Shown here: one piece after another, positions 27,511 through 39,858 of the stretch
Numbering within the stretch: the stretch's first letter is position 1
Layout of the letters: every line of letters begins with the position of its first letter
From: Natronocella acetinitrilica
GTDB lineage: Bacteria; Pseudomonadota; Gammaproteobacteria; Nitrococcales; Aquisalimonadaceae
NCBI RefSeq assembly: GCF_024170285.1
Contig: NZ_JALJXV010000004.1
Span: 124,001-188,000, forward strand
Reading direction: 5' to 3'
DNA length: 64,000 bases
Notes under the pieces: generated by a model
Database searches by the model: none
The model's input: the letters and a program-made list of their open reading frames with translations, nothing else
What the model was told of the DNA's origin: nothing
Position numbers and translations under genes: made by a program

Positions 27511-28968
27511 TTAGTTCTCTTCCAGTTCCACCTGCCGCTCCTCGCCGGCATGATCAACGGTGGCAAGGCGAACAGGCCGTCGCCATACCCGATGGATATA
27601 CTCGAGGACTTTCCGGGCCCGGTTGAGATCCAGGCCACGACCATCGCTGGCATGGTCGTGGCCCAGTGACAGACTGGCGTCGAGACCCACTGATTCCACA
27701 TAGATTCGCGGAGCCCCGTAGTTGAACTTGGGGCTCAGGATATTCTCGCGGATATCAGCCAGGTCCCTATCCTTGACGATGAAGCGCTCCTCGCCGGACG
27801 CACCAGGACGGCGTGCGTAGTTGAACAACTGCAGTTCGGTGGCCAGGTCCTGGTCCAGGTAATTGCGCAAAAAGCCGAAGTCATCCTCTTCGCTGCGAAT
27901 CCGCATGGCCGCATCCAGCCCCAGGTCGTCGACGATGCGCTCCCACATCCGAAAGCCGAGATGGTAGGGGTTCACCTGCAGTGCAACGGATTGCTCGCCG
28001 GCGTAGGGGCGCACCACGTCTGAATGGGTCTTGATGGCGTCCAGGTAAACCCGGCCGGGCAGGAAGTCCGCCTCGCGCAGGAGTCGCGCATGCCAGTAGC
28101 TCGCCCAGCCCTCGTTCATGATCTGACAGGCAAAAACGGGATAGAAATAGTAGGACTCTTCCCGCACCGCCAGGAAAATATCCCGCTCCCAGTCCGCCAT
28201 GTCCGGTGCGTAATGGGCGATGAACCAGAGCAGGTCGTACTCCGGTGCTGGCGGAATGCGCATGCGCGCCTGCTGCGACCGCGCCGGGCCTGCCGGCTCT
28301 TCACCGGGCAGACGATGAAACCGCGCATCAAAGCTCTGGGGGTTCGGCACAGGCTTGTCCGTGGGGGCTGGCGCCTGTTTATATCGGCTCCGGTGCAAGG
28401 GCTTGTTGGTGTCGATGTGCTGTTCCAGTGACAGGGCGGCATCGAGTACCGCCTCCACTCGGCGCTCACCATGCTGTTCGATGGCTTCCTGGATGCGATG
28501 GGCGCGATCCGCCGTCTGCTCCACGATGTGGTAGCCGACTTCGCGCTGCATGCGGTCAAACAGGCTATTGTTTCGGGAGAAGTCGGCGTGTCCCAGCACA
28601 TGGGCGGTGACCAGGGTGTTCTCGGAGAGCCCGTTGTCGTTGACCAGATAGGCACGGTTCGGGTCACCGGGGAAGACCACCTCGAAGATCTTGGAGCCGC
28701 CCATGCGGTGTTGCACGTACTGGTAGATGTAGCGTACGCCGAAGGACCAATGAGGCATCCGCACCGGCAAACCGTAGACCGCTACCTCCATCATGAACTG
28801 ATTGGGCACCAGTTCGAAATCCACCGGGTAGAAGCTGAGCCCGTAGTCCCGCGCCATCGCCTCCAGTCGCGGCACATAATCCTGCAGTTGCTCGTTGCCT
28901 AGCGGGTCGCCGGGGCAAGCGCCATGATGCTTGTCGCCCGGTCCGTGGCCATGGTCGTGATCATGCAC
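27511..28968 (-). CDS. SpoVR family protein
   Basis: 485 aa from GTG 28968, behind AGGGAG and 16 nt after the yeaH-like stop. The longer frame to 29052 would overlap that gene by 68 nt. SpoVR proteins (E. coli YcgB) are stress and stationary-phase proteins of unknown reaction. Visible family features include ELVPNQFMMEVAVYGLP, NENTLVTAHVLGHADF-like text and ACQIMNEGWASYWHARL. The first 20 residues hold a His-rich stretch (HDHDHGHGPGDKHH), which could bind metal or be incidental. It is the third gene of a prkA-yeaH-spoVR operon, a conserved trio. Confidence 0.9.
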   Translation of the reverse strand: MHDHDHGHGPGDKHHGACPGDPLGNEQLQDYVPRLEAMARDYGLSFYPVDFELVPNQFMMEVAVYGLPVRMPHWSFGVRYIYQYVQHRMGGSKIFEVVFPGDPNRAYLVNDNGLSENTLVTAHVLGHADFSRNNSLFDRMQREVGYHIVEQTADRAHRIQEAIEQHGERRVEAVLDAALSLEQHIDTNKPLHRSRYKQAPAPTDKPVPNPQSFDARFHRLPGEEPAGPARSQQARMRIPPAPEYDLLWFIAHYAPDMADWERDIFLAVREESYYFYPVFACQIMNEGWASYWHARLLREADFLPGRVYLDAIKTHSDVVRPYAGEQSVALQVNPYHLGFRMWERIVDDLGLDAAMRIRSEEDDFGFLRNYLDQDLATELQLFNYARRPGASGEERFIVKDRDLADIRENILSPKFNYGAPRIYVESVGLDASLSLGHDHASDGRGLDLNRARKVLEYIHRVWRRPVRLATVDHAGEERQVELEEN

Positions 28969-28984
28969 GTCGGCACGCTCCCTG

Positions 28985-30160
28985 TCAGGCGGCTTCCCCG
29001 GCCTGACGTTGGAAAAAGGTACGGATGGCTTCCCAGATGTCGTTGTCCCCATGCACCGAATAGCTGGCCAGGGGAAGATCGCGTGCCTCCAGCGACTTCA
29101 CCAGGCGGCCCATTTCCGAGCGGGCCGACTCGAACCGGTTCTGGGGGGTTTCGACGAAACCAAAGAAATTCACCTCGGCGGCGAGCTTGCTCAATAACGC
29201 CTCCGCCGACTGGCGGTCATCGGCGAAGTTGTCTCCGTCAGAGGCATAGAACACGTATTGGTTGTACTGGGCTGCGTTGTAGCGATCGTCGAATATCTCG
29301 CTGACCAGACGGAAGCCACGGGAGGCCACCGTACCGCCGGTAGCCGATACCTGGAAAAAGTCTTCCTCGCTGAATTCCCAGGCCTCGTTGGTATGGGCAA
29401 TGAAAACGGTCTCCAGATCGCCGTACTGGCGTCGCAGGCCCTGGCTGGCCCAGAAGAAAAATGCCTTGGCGAGCTTGCGCCGGGCGGGGTCCATGCTGGC
29501 GGAGACATCCAGCACGAAGGCCACCACCGCGTTGGTTGCCGGTTTGCGCCGTCGCGCCAGCTGGCGAAAACGCAGATCATCATCGGTGAACGATGGGCCA
29601 TCCGTCTGGGTGATGCGCCGCTTGATCGCTTCCTTTACCGTGCGTCGCCGGTCAAGCCTCGCCCTGGGCCCACGACGGTCCCAGCCCTCGGGCGTGACGG
29701 CGTCGTCGGTCAGCGAGTCGGTGGCCTTGGGTTTGAGGTCTGGAAGTTGCAGCTCTTCCCATAGCCAGTCGACGATGTCATCGACCTTGAGTTCGAGTAC
29801 AAAGCTGTACTCCCCCTGGCCGCTACCCCCCTCACCGCCTTGTTCTCCCTGTCCGCCGGGTTGCCCGCCACGGCGGTAGACGTCACCGGGCTGGCCTGCA
29901 CCCTGGCCAACACCGTCCTCCTGGTGGCGATCGCGCAGCCGGAAGCGGTAGTGCTCCAGAAAGCGCACCGGTACCTGTACGCTGCGCTCGGAAGGGCGGC
30001 TCAGGATATCGGCGCCGGCGATCAGGTCCGGCAGTTGCTCGCGGACCGAATCACGAACCTTGGCGTTGTGGCGTAACCAGTCCCGGGCGCCGCGGGAGAA
30101 GAGGTCATACCAGCGGTGCTGGATGGCCATGGTGGAGATGCGGGGCGGGTCATTGGTCAT
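28985..30160 (-). CDS. yeaH: YeaH/DUF444 family von Willebrand A-like protein
   Basis: 391 aa from ATG 30160, with GGAGG upstream. A basic N-terminus and a Gly/Gln-rich linker (about 85-115, GGQPGGQGEQGGEGG) lead to a VWA-like domain with MIDAS motif DVSASM near 215 and FIAHTNEAWEF. The family is co-transcribed with the PrkA/YeaG kinase in stationary-phase and nitrogen-starvation responses. The biochemical role is not known. The order kinase-yeaH-spoVR is preserved here. Confidence 0.93.
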   Translation of the reverse strand: MTNDPPRISTMAIQHRWYDLFSRGARDWLRHNAKVRDSVREQLPDLIAGADILSRPSERSVQVPVRFLEHYRFRLRDRHQEDGVGQGAGQPGDVYRRGGQPGGQGEQGGEGGSGQGEYSFVLELKVDDIVDWLWEELQLPDLKPKATDSLTDDAVTPEGWDRRGPRARLDRRRTVKEAIKRRITQTDGPSFTDDDLRFRQLARRRKPATNAVVAFVLDVSASMDPARRKLAKAFFFWASQGLRRQYGDLETVFIAHTNEAWEFSEEDFFQVSATGGTVASRGFRLVSEIFDDRYNAAQYNQYVFYASDGDNFADDRQSAEALLSKLAAEVNFFGFVETPQNRFESARSEMGRLVKSLEARDLPLASYSVHGDNDIWEAIRTFFQRQAGEAA

Positions 30161-30178
30161 GCGTCCTCCGCAGCTGCG

Positions 30179-30210
30179 CGCCCCGCTGCTCCTAATGGAG
30201 CGGCGGGGCG
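30179..30210 (-). terminator. hairpin between prkA and yeaH
   Basis: Stem of 14 bp with one mismatch (CGCCCCGC-T-GCTCC against its complement) and loop TAAT, just after the prkA stop. It may attenuate read-through or protect the prkA transcript end; no T-run follows. Confidence 0.5.
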
Positions 30211-30218
30211 TCCCGGTT

Positions 30219-32174
30219 CTATTCCTGGGAGAGCAGAGTGGTCACGTAATTCAGTGCCTCCTGGGCACTGTGCTTGTCATAGCCATAATCGCTGATCAGT
30301 CGCTCCGCCACCGTCGAGATCCGCTCCCTGGCATCGTCATCCGGCCGCGCGCTGGACGTGACCAGCCGCAGCACGTCGCGGCGTTCCTCGAAGAGATACT
30401 GTTCGATGGCCTCTTCGAGCCGGCTGTGACTGGTCAGGCTGAACTTCTCGCCGCGCTTGTAGGCCCCCATGGCCTTGCGTACCACTTCCTGGCGGAAGGA
30501 GTGCTTGCCACTATCGGAGACCTTGATCTTCTCCTCGACGCCGCGCAGGAAGCGTTCATCAGCGTCGCGCTCCTCACCGGTGATGGGGTCGGTGACCTTG
30601 CGGTTGTCGAGTACGGCCTCGACCTCATCGAGGTACTTGTCGAGCAGGTCCTGTGCCTCCTGCTCGAAAGAGACGAACAAGGCCTTGTGCACGTCCTCCT
30701 TCACCCAGCGGTTGTAGAAATCCTTGCGCACGGTGACCAGCAGATCGATCCAGCCCTTCTTCTGCTTCGCATCCATGCGCGCATCGGACTCGATGGTGTC
30801 CTTCAGCGCCAGCAGTACCTCGACGGCGGTGAGGCTATGCTGTTCGCTGCGGCTGATGGCGCCGGCCAGGGCATTGACCACGAAGCGGGGGGAGACGCCC
30901 TCCATGCCTTCGTCGGGGTTCTCGTCCCGAATCTTGTCCACTTCGGCAACGGAGACACCTTCCACGTCCTCCCCGGCGTGGATGCGCACCTTCTTGCTGA
31001 GGTCGAGATCGGGCCGCTCTGACGGCTTCAGCCGAGTAAGCACGGCGAAGACCGCGGCCACCTTGAGCGCATGGGGATCAAGATGTACCTGCTGGAAGCT
31101 GGGCGTGGACGAGGTGAGCTTGTGGTAGATGCGGGCCTCGTCCGGATAGCGCAGCGTGTAGGGCACCTGGATGATGACCATGCGGTCCAGCAGCGCTTCG
31201 TTCTCCTTTTCCTGCAGGAACTTGCGGAACTCCGCGAGGTTGGTGTGGGCAACGATGGTCTCGTCCATGGAGATCAGCGGGAAGCGCGACACCTTGACGT
31301 TCTTTTCCTGGGTCAGGGTGAGGAGCAGGTAGAGGAACTCCCGCTTCACCTTGAGGATCTCGATCATCTCCAGCATGCCGCGACTGGCCGCATAGACGGC
31401 GCCGGACCACGACCAGGCGCGGGGATTGCCCTCATCGCCGAACTCGGCGACTTTGGCGAGATCCACCGAGCCAACCAGGTCAGCGATATCCGCCGTGGTG
31501 GGGTCATGGGGCGCGTAGGTCCCGACACCGATCCGGCCGGCCTCGGTGATGAAAATCCGTTCGATGGGTACGCGGGTGAAGTCTCCCTCGTACTCTTCCT
31601 CAAGCACTGTCCGCGCGTAGGGGCTCAACTCCCCCTCGATATTCACGCCGTAGGTGTCGCGAAACTCCCCCCGTTTGCTGTGAGGAATGAGGAGCAGGGG
31701 GTTCTCGTGGATGGGGCTGCCCTTGATGGCGTACATGGCGCCGTCATCGGTCAGGCTGTACTCCTCGAGCCCGCGCTTCAGCAGGGTCACCAGGCTGGAT
31801 TTGCCGCCTGAAGGCGGGCCCAGCAATAGCAGGAGTCGGCGGCCGACTTCCGAGCCTTCGCTGGCCGCCTTGAAGTAGTTGGCGACCCGCTCCAGCGGTT
31901 CGTCCATGCCGAAGAGTTCATTGGAAAACAAGCGATAGTGAGTGAGATCCTGACCTTCTTCGGACTCCCTGGCGCCGTGCCAGCGAATCATGTCCCAGAT
32001 GTACTGATGGCTGCTTCTGCCGAGCCTGTCGGCGTTGGAGGGAAAAATATCCCGAAGAAATTGATCGAAGGTGCCCTCCCAGTGACGGGCTTTGTGTTCT
32101 TTGGTGTAACTCACGAGCGAGTCGACAAACGCACTCTGCTTGCCACTGGCTCCACGTTCAGTCTTATCCACCAT
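30219..32174 (-). CDS. prkA: PrkA/YeaG family serine protein kinase
   Basis: 651 aa, typical length. The N-terminal AAA-like PrkA domain has Walker A GPPSGGKSS (about 117-125). The C-terminal part carries the PrkA kinase-like region. GAGGG precedes ATG 32174. In enterics the homologue is induced by sigma-S and nitrogen stress. The gene heads the kinase-yeaH-spoVR operon. The 335-bp upstream region is shared with ligA and has no clear sigma-54 motif. Confidence 0.95.
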   Translation of the reverse strand: MVDKTERGASGKQSAFVDSLVSYTKEHKARHWEGTFDQFLRDIFPSNADRLGRSSHQYIWDMIRWHGARESEEGQDLTHYRLFSNELFGMDEPLERVANYFKAASEGSEVGRRLLLLLGPPSGGKSSLVTLLKRGLEEYSLTDDGAMYAIKGSPIHENPLLLIPHSKRGEFRDTYGVNIEGELSPYARTVLEEEYEGDFTRVPIERIFITEAGRIGVGTYAPHDPTTADIADLVGSVDLAKVAEFGDEGNPRAWSWSGAVYAASRGMLEMIEILKVKREFLYLLLTLTQEKNVKVSRFPLISMDETIVAHTNLAEFRKFLQEKENEALLDRMVIIQVPYTLRYPDEARIYHKLTSSTPSFQQVHLDPHALKVAAVFAVLTRLKPSERPDLDLSKKVRIHAGEDVEGVSVAEVDKIRDENPDEGMEGVSPRFVVNALAGAISRSEQHSLTAVEVLLALKDTIESDARMDAKQKKGWIDLLVTVRKDFYNRWVKEDVHKALFVSFEQEAQDLLDKYLDEVEAVLDNRKVTDPITGEERDADERFLRGVEEKIKVSDSGKHSFRQEVVRKAMGAYKRGEKFSLTSHSRLEEAIEQYLFEERRDVLRLVTSSARPDDDARERISTVAERLISDYGYDKHSAQEALNYVTTLLSQE

Positions 32175-34848
<2,674 letters not shown>

Positions 34849-35054
34849 TGCGCTACCTATGTGTTGGATGCCGTCGCGGTGACGGGCGCACGGGCCTGCA
34901 CCGCGTAGTCCCCGGCCGGGGTGTTGTGTCAGACTGCGAGGCTCGGCTGTTGAGTCACGGCTCGCCGACCTGCCCGCGAGGGTATCACAGAGCGCGGCGA
35001 CCCGGCGCCAGCCGCAGGACGATCACCCGGATACAGGCAACAGGTCCATCCCGC

Positions 35055-35681
35055 ATGAGTCAGTACTTCGAAATCCACCCTGAAACGCCCCAGCCGCGGC
35101 TCATTCAGCAAGCGGTCAAGATCATCCGCGAGGGTGGGGTGGTGGTCTATCCCACCGACTCCACCTACGCCCTGGGTTGCGCCATGGGTGAAAAGCAGGC
35201 TCTGGAGCGCATTCGCCTGATTCGGCGGTTGGGGAACAAGCACAACTTCACCCTGGCCTGCCGCGATCTGTCGGAAATCGGCACCTATGCCCGCATCGAG
35301 AACACCGCCTATCGCTTGCTGAAAGCCTTCACCCCCGGGCCCTACACTTTCGTGCTTCGGGCCACCGGAGAGGTACCCCGTCGGCTTCAGCACCCGAAGC
35401 GCAAGACCATCGGCATCCGGGTTCCGGATCACCCGGTGGCGCGTGCCCTGCTGGAGGCGCTGGGCGAGCCGCTGATGAGCACCAGTCTGCTGTTGCCGGA
35501 GCAGGACGACATGCCCTACACCGATCCCCAGGACATTCGCGAAGCCATCGGCAAGCAGGTCGACCTCATCATCGATGCCGGACCTTGCGGCATGGAGCCT
35601 TCCACTGTTGTGGATCTCTATGACGGCGTTCCCGAGGTTCTGCGCCGCGGCAAGGGTGACGCCAGCGTGTTCGAAACGTAG
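35055..35681 (+). CDS. Sua5/YciO/YrdC family protein (threonylcarbamoyl-AMP synthase-like)
   Basis: 208 aa from ATG 35055 (MSQYFEIHPETPQPRLI). It contains the YrdC fold: VVVYPTDSTYALGC, RRLGNKHNFTLACRDLSEI, and FTPGPYTFVLRAT. The length and N-terminus fit the YciO branch, whose function is less certain than that of TsaC/Sua5, which makes threonylcarbamoyl-AMP for the t6A modification of tRNA. It is followed by trpS after 95 nt. Upstream sequence to bolA (about 200 bp) shows nothing clear. Confidence 0.9.
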   Translation: MSQYFEIHPETPQPRLIQQAVKIIREGGVVVYPTDSTYALGCAMGEKQALERIRLIRRLGNKHNFTLACRDLSEIGTYARIENTAYRLLKAFTPGPYTFVLRATGEVPRRLQHPKRKTIGIRVPDHPVARALLEALGEPLMSTSLLLPEQDDMPYTDPQDIREAIGKQVDLIIDAGPCGMEPSTVVDLYDGVPEVLRRGKGDASVFET

Positions 35682-35776
35682 GCCGGCAGATTGGACTGCG
35701 GTATCATCGCCGGTTCGCAACCTGTCCGGCACCTCCGGCCTGGTTGGAACCCATCGCGATTCTTGAGGAGGCAGAC

Positions 35777-36994
35777 TTGAGTTCCATCGGCTCACGCCGC
35801 GGCCGTGTGCTATCAGGCATGCGACCCACCGGGCGATTGCACCTCGGCCATTACCACGGTGTTCTGAAGAACTGGATTCGGCTCCAGCAGGAGCATGAAT
35901 GCTTCTTTTTCGTCGCCGACTGGCATGCCCTGACGACCCACTATGACGAGCGGGAGGTGATCTCCGACAACGTCTGGCAGTTGCTGATCGACTGGCTTGC
36001 CTGCGGCGTGAACCCGAGCCTTGCGCGAATCTTCATCCAGTCGCGGGTTCCGGAACATGCCGAGCTGCATCTGCTGTTGTCGATGATCACGCCATTGGGC
36101 TGGCTGGAACGGGTGCCCACCTACAAGGACCAGCAGGAGAATCTTCGGGAGAAGGATCTCGCTACCTACGGTTTCCTGGGCTATCCGTTGTTGCAGTCGG
36201 CCGACATCCTCATTTATCGGGCAACCGATGTACCCGTGGGCGAGGATCAGGTTGCCCACGTCGAGCTGACGCGGGAGATCGCCCGTCGTTTCAACCACCA
36301 GTTCGGACAGGAGCCGGGTTTCGAGGACAAGGCCCTCGACGCGGCCCGCAAAATGGGCAAGAAGAACAACAAGATGTACCTGGGCTTGCGCAAGAAATAC
36401 CAGGAGCAGGGCGACACTGAGTCCCTGGAGGTGGCCAAGGCGCTGGTTTCCGGTCAGCAGAACATCACGCTGGCCGACCGGGAGCGTCTGGAAGGCTATC
36501 TGGATGGTTCAGGCATCATTGTGCTACCGGAGCCCCGAGCGCTGTTGACACCCTCGCCACGCATGCCCGGGCTGGATGGACGCAAGATGTCCAAGTCCTA
36601 CGGGAACGCGATTTCCCTGCGTGAAGAACCCGACGAGGTGGACCGCAAGATACGCACCATGCCTACCGATCCGGCGCGGGTGCGGCGCACGGATCCCGGG
36701 AATCCGGAGAAGTGTCCGGTCTGGGAATTCCACAAGACCTATTCGGATGCAGCGACCCAGGAATGGGTGCAGAGCGGTTGTCGATCCGCTGGCATCGGTT
36801 GCCTGGACTGCAAGAAGCCGGTGATCGAGGCAGTGCAGGCGGAGCTGGCACCGATCCGGCAGCGTGCCCGCGAGTTCGAGGATGACCCCGAGCTGGTGCG
36901 AACCATTGCCGCCGAGGGGGCGGAGGTGGCCCGTGACACGGCCCGTGACACGCTGGTTGAAGTCCGCCGCGTGATGGGCCTGGACTACGGTTGA
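35777..36994 (+). CDS. trpS: tryptophanyl-tRNA synthetase
   Basis: 405 aa starting with TTG 35777, directed by GAGGAGG 5-6 nt upstream. No ATG is available before the conserved RRGRVLSGMRPTGRLHLGHY. HIGH-like HLGHYHG and KMSKS are both present, with ATP-binding DVPVGEDQVAHVELTR. It is longer than the E. coli enzyme because of an extra segment around KNNKMYLGLRKKYQEQGD, found in other gammaproteobacteria. It precedes scpA by 19 nt. Confidence 0.95.
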   Translation: MSSIGSRRGRVLSGMRPTGRLHLGHYHGVLKNWIRLQQEHECFFFVADWHALTTHYDEREVISDNVWQLLIDWLACGVNPSLARIFIQSRVPEHAELHLLLSMITPLGWLERVPTYKDQQENLREKDLATYGFLGYPLLQSADILIYRATDVPVGEDQVAHVELTREIARRFNHQFGQEPGFEDKALDAARKMGKKNNKMYLGLRKKYQEQGDTESLEVAKALVSGQQNITLADRERLEGYLDGSGIIVLPEPRALLTPSPRMPGLDGRKMSKSYGNAISLREEPDEVDRKIRTMPTDPARVRRTDPGNPEKCPVWEFHKTYSDAATQEWVQSGCRSAGIGCLDCKKPVIEAVQAELAPIRQRAREFEDDPELVRTIAAEGAEVARDTARDTLVEVRRVMGLDYG

Positions 36995-37013
36995 TGCGAC
37001 GGATGAGGGCGTG

Positions 37014-37823
37014 ATGGAGCAGACGGCGACGGAATTGCTGGCGGACCGCCCGGATCAGCTTCGTGCCGTGGTGCGGGGCGAGCAACTCGCCGAAATGCCC
37101 CACGATCTGTACATCCCACCGGATGCCCTGGAGGTATTCCTCGAGACTTTCGAGGGCCCGCTGGATCTGCTGCTTTACCTGATTCGTCGACAGAATCTGG
37201 ACATTCTGGATATTCCCATTGCTGCCATTACTGCGCAGTACATGGAGTATGTCGACCTGATGAAGGATCTGCGCCTGGAGTTGGCCGCCGAGTATCTGGT
37301 CATGGCTGCGATGCTGGCGGAGATCAAGTCCCGCATGCTGTTGCCGGTGCCGGTTCATGCCGAAGACGATGAGGCTGACCCCCGGGCCGAGCTGGTGCGC
37401 CGGCTGCAGGAGTACGAGCGCTACAAGCGTGCCGCGGAGAATCTCGATGAACTCCCGCGGGTTCACCGCGATCTTTACCCGGCCGGGGCGCCGGCACCGG
37501 ATGCTGCACCCGAGCGGCGACCGCCGGAGATCAGCATGCATGAGCTGCTATCGGCTCTGGCGGACGTCATGGCCCGGGCCGAGATGTTCACTCATCATCA
37601 CGTCCAGCGGGAGTCTCTCTCTGTGCGGGAGCGCATGACCCGAACGCTGGAGCGGCTGGACAGTGAAAACTTCACGGACTTTCGCGATCTGCTCAATGCG
37701 GAGGAGGGGCGCGCCGGCGTGGTCGTGAGCTTTCTCGCCATCCTGGAGCTGATCAAGGCAAGCCTCATCGAACTGGTGCAGGCCGAGCCCTTTGGCGTGA
37801 TTTACGTGCGTGCGCGGGCCTGA
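37014..37823 (+). CDS. scpA: segregation and condensation protein ScpA
   Basis: 269 aa from ATG 37014 (GTG 37011 adjoins it). Kleisin partner of SMC. The N-terminal motif FEGPLDLLLYLIRRQNLDILDIPI is typical, as is the C-terminal winged-helix part (about 205-265, VVVSFLAILELIKASLIELVQ). ScpA bridges the SMC heads. The gene is in an operon with scpB and rluB downstream of trpS. smc is 14 kb away. Confidence 0.95.
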   Translation: MEQTATELLADRPDQLRAVVRGEQLAEMPHDLYIPPDALEVFLETFEGPLDLLLYLIRRQNLDILDIPIAAITAQYMEYVDLMKDLRLELAAEYLVMAAMLAEIKSRMLLPVPVHAEDDEADPRAELVRRLQEYERYKRAAENLDELPRVHRDLYPAGAPAPDAAPERRPPEISMHELLSALADVMARAEMFTHHHVQRESLSVRERMTRTLERLDSENFTDFRDLLNAEEGRAGVVVSFLAILELIKASLIELVQAEPFGVIYVRARA

Positions 37824-37859
37824 TCCGCGGCGCGCCCGTCCCGAGGAGTGCCTGAATCC

Positions 37860-38483
37860 ATGGCAAGCCAACCGCCGCTGAAGTGCATACTGGAGGCCGC
37901 CCTGCTGGCCGCCGATGCGCCGGTCTCGCTGGAGCATATGCAGAGCCTGTTCTCCGGTGAGACGGTACCCGACAAGGGCGCACTGCGAGCAGCGCTCACG
38001 GAACTGGAGCGCGATTATGACGGCCGCGGGATCACCCTGGTGGAAGTGGCCAGCGGTTGGCGGATCCAGGTGCACTCGGCGTATGCTCCCTGGGTTTCGC
38101 GACTCTGGGAGGAGCGGCCAGGTCGCTATTCCCGTGCCCTGCTGGAGACGCTTGCCATCATCGCCTATCGGCAGCCCGTGACCCGTGGTGAGATTGAGGA
38201 GATTCGCGGCGTGAGTGTCAGTACCTCCATCATGCGAACCCTGCAGGAGCGTGGCTGGGTGCGTATCGTCGGTCATCGTGACGTCCCCGGTCGTCCGGCC
38301 ATGTACGGCAGCACGCGGCAGTTTCTCGACTACTTCAACCTCAAGAGCCTGGATCAATTGCCCTCTCTGATGGAATTGCGCGACCTCGACGAGATCCATC
38401 CGGAACTGGACCTGCGTTTTCCCGAGGAGGTGGTCGAGGACGATCCGGAAGAGCGGGTCTCCACGGGGGATCAGCGGCAATGA
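37860..38483 (+). CDS. scpB: segregation and condensation protein ScpB
   Basis: 207 aa from ATG 37860, with GAGGAG upstream. Two winged-helix domains with IIAYRQPVTRGEIEEIRGV, conserved in ScpB, and an acidic C-terminal tail (about 180-207). It works with ScpA and SMC in chromosome organisation. Its stop overlaps rluB by 4 nt (ATGA), indicating coupling. Confidence 0.95.
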   Translation: MASQPPLKCILEAALLAADAPVSLEHMQSLFSGETVPDKGALRAALTELERDYDGRGITLVEVASGWRIQVHSAYAPWVSRLWEERPGRYSRALLETLAIIAYRQPVTRGEIEEIRGVSVSTSIMRTLQERGWVRIVGHRDVPGRPAMYGSTRQFLDYFNLKSLDQLPSLMELRDLDEIHPELDLRFPEEVVEDDPEERVSTGDQRQ

Positions 38484-39295
38484 CCACCGACGAGAAACTG
38501 CAGAAAGTGCTGGCCCGGGCGGGGCTCGGTTCACGCCGTGAGCTGGAAGAGCGCATTCGTGCGGGCCGGGTGCTCGTCAACGGCGAACCGGCGAAGCTCG
38601 GCGACCGCGTGACCGGTGAGGAGAAAATCAAGGTCGATGGTCGGCTGATACCCGCGCAGAAGTTACTGGGCCCGTCGCGCCGCGTGCTCATCTATCACAA
38701 GCCGGTTGGAGAGCTGACCACGCGTCATGACCCGGAAGGCCGGGCAACGGTGTTCAAGTCTCTGCCCAGGCTCAATAACGGACGCTGGATCAGTATCGGT
38801 AGGCTCGATATCAACACCCTGGGGCTCTTGTTGCTGACCAATGACGGTGAACTTGCAAATCGGCTCATGCATCCACGCTATGAGATGGAGCGCGAGTATG
38901 CCGTGCGCATCTTCGGCGAGGTGACGCCGGCGATGCTGTCGCGTTTGCAGGCGGGGGTCGAACTTGAGGACGGTACTGCCCACTTCGAATCCATCGAGGC
39001 ACGGGGTGGCACCGGTGGTAACCAGTGGTTCCACGTGATTCTGAAAGAGGGCCGTCGCCGCGAAGTGCGGCGTCTTTGGGAATCCCAGGGGGTGACGGTC
39101 AGCCGCCTGATACGGGTTCGTTATGGACCGATCCGGCTGCCTGAGGATCTGCAAAGAGGCGAATGGCGATTCCTCGACCGCTCAGCGGTCGAGGTCTTGT
39201 GTCGCGCCGTGGATCTGGAACCCGAAGTCGAGGTGCAAACATCGCCAAAGCCGCGCCGCTCGGGTTCCGGGAAAGCCCGCAATCGGCGCCGCTAG
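38480..39295 (+). CDS. rluB: 23S rRNA pseudouridine(2605) synthase
   Basis: 271 aa. N-terminal S4 RNA-binding domain (KLQKVLARAGLGSRRELEERI, 6-26) and RsuA-type catalytic domain with catalytic Asp in SIGRLDINTLGLLLLTNDG. A basic C-terminal tail (PRRSGSGKARNRRR) fits RluB. It modifies U2605 of 23S rRNA. The start ATG overlaps scpB by 4 nt. Confidence 0.95.
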   Translation: MTTDEKLQKVLARAGLGSRRELEERIRAGRVLVNGEPAKLGDRVTGEEKIKVDGRLIPAQKLLGPSRRVLIYHKPVGELTTRHDPEGRATVFKSLPRLNNGRWISIGRLDINTLGLLLLTNDGELANRLMHPRYEMEREYAVRIFGEVTPAMLSRLQAGVELEDGTAHFESIEARGGTGGNQWFHVILKEGRRREVRRLWESQGVTVSRLIRVRYGPIRLPEDLQRGEWRFLDRSAVEVLCRAVDLEPEVEVQTSPKPRRSGSGKARNRRR

Positions 39296-39305
39296 GCAGA
39301 TGACA

Positions 39306-39749
39306 CTAGCCGTTTGCAGCGTGCTGCGGCACGGAATGACGGATCATGGCAACCTGCGGTGCAAGGTGCTCCGGCACGGTAACCGTCTCGCCCAGCAGAA
39401 TGACCAGCCGGCGGACATTGTCGTCTTTTTCCGTAATGCGCTCGAAGGCGCGGAGGATGCTCGGCTTCTCCAGGGTCTGGGTGATGTCCTGCAACAGGTA
39501 GATGCCATAATGCCGGCTGGCGGAAATGTAGCCGAGCGCATCACCGATGCTGCGGGTCTGGGGAATGAAGATCCGCTCCGTGCCGAGACGGTACAGTCCA
39601 TCATCCGGTGACCAGCCGTAAACCGCGCGGCCGGTGGTGAGGGTCAGGCGCTTGAAAACCTCGAAGACCCGTTCCGGGGTATTCGTTTCCAGCGCTGCCA
39701 GCCGGAAATCGGAATCGATAACGTTGGCAAGACTCAGGGAACTGGCCAT
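39306..39749 (-). CDS. small protein resembling the N-terminal domain of Ycf46-like AAA ATPases
   Basis: 147 aa from ATG 39749 behind AGGA. Residues 60-147 (YGIYLLQDITQTLEKPSILR, then RRLVILLGETVTVP) resemble the N-terminal region of Ycf46-type AAA+ proteins, but no Walker motifs follow and the frame stops cleanly. It may be a stand-alone regulatory domain or a remnant. It converges on rluB with 10 nt between stops. A CRP-like site lies 110 bp upstream. Identification rests on remembered family patterns and is tentative. Confidence 0.55.
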   Translation of the reverse strand: MASSLSLANVIDSDFRLAALETNTPERVFEVFKRLTLTTGRAVYGWSPDDGLYRLGTERIFIPQTRSIGDALGYISASRHYGIYLLQDITQTLEKPSILRAFERITEKDDNVRRLVILLGETVTVPEHLAPQVAMIRHSVPQHAANG

Positions 39750-39858
39750 GGCGTTTTTTCCTGAAGCTGACTGTAAAAGTGGTGTTCGCTCTTCCGAACG
39801 TGGGAGCGCGCACTTGTACTCCCGCTCTCGACACTCTACCCGTTCAGTTCACTGACTA

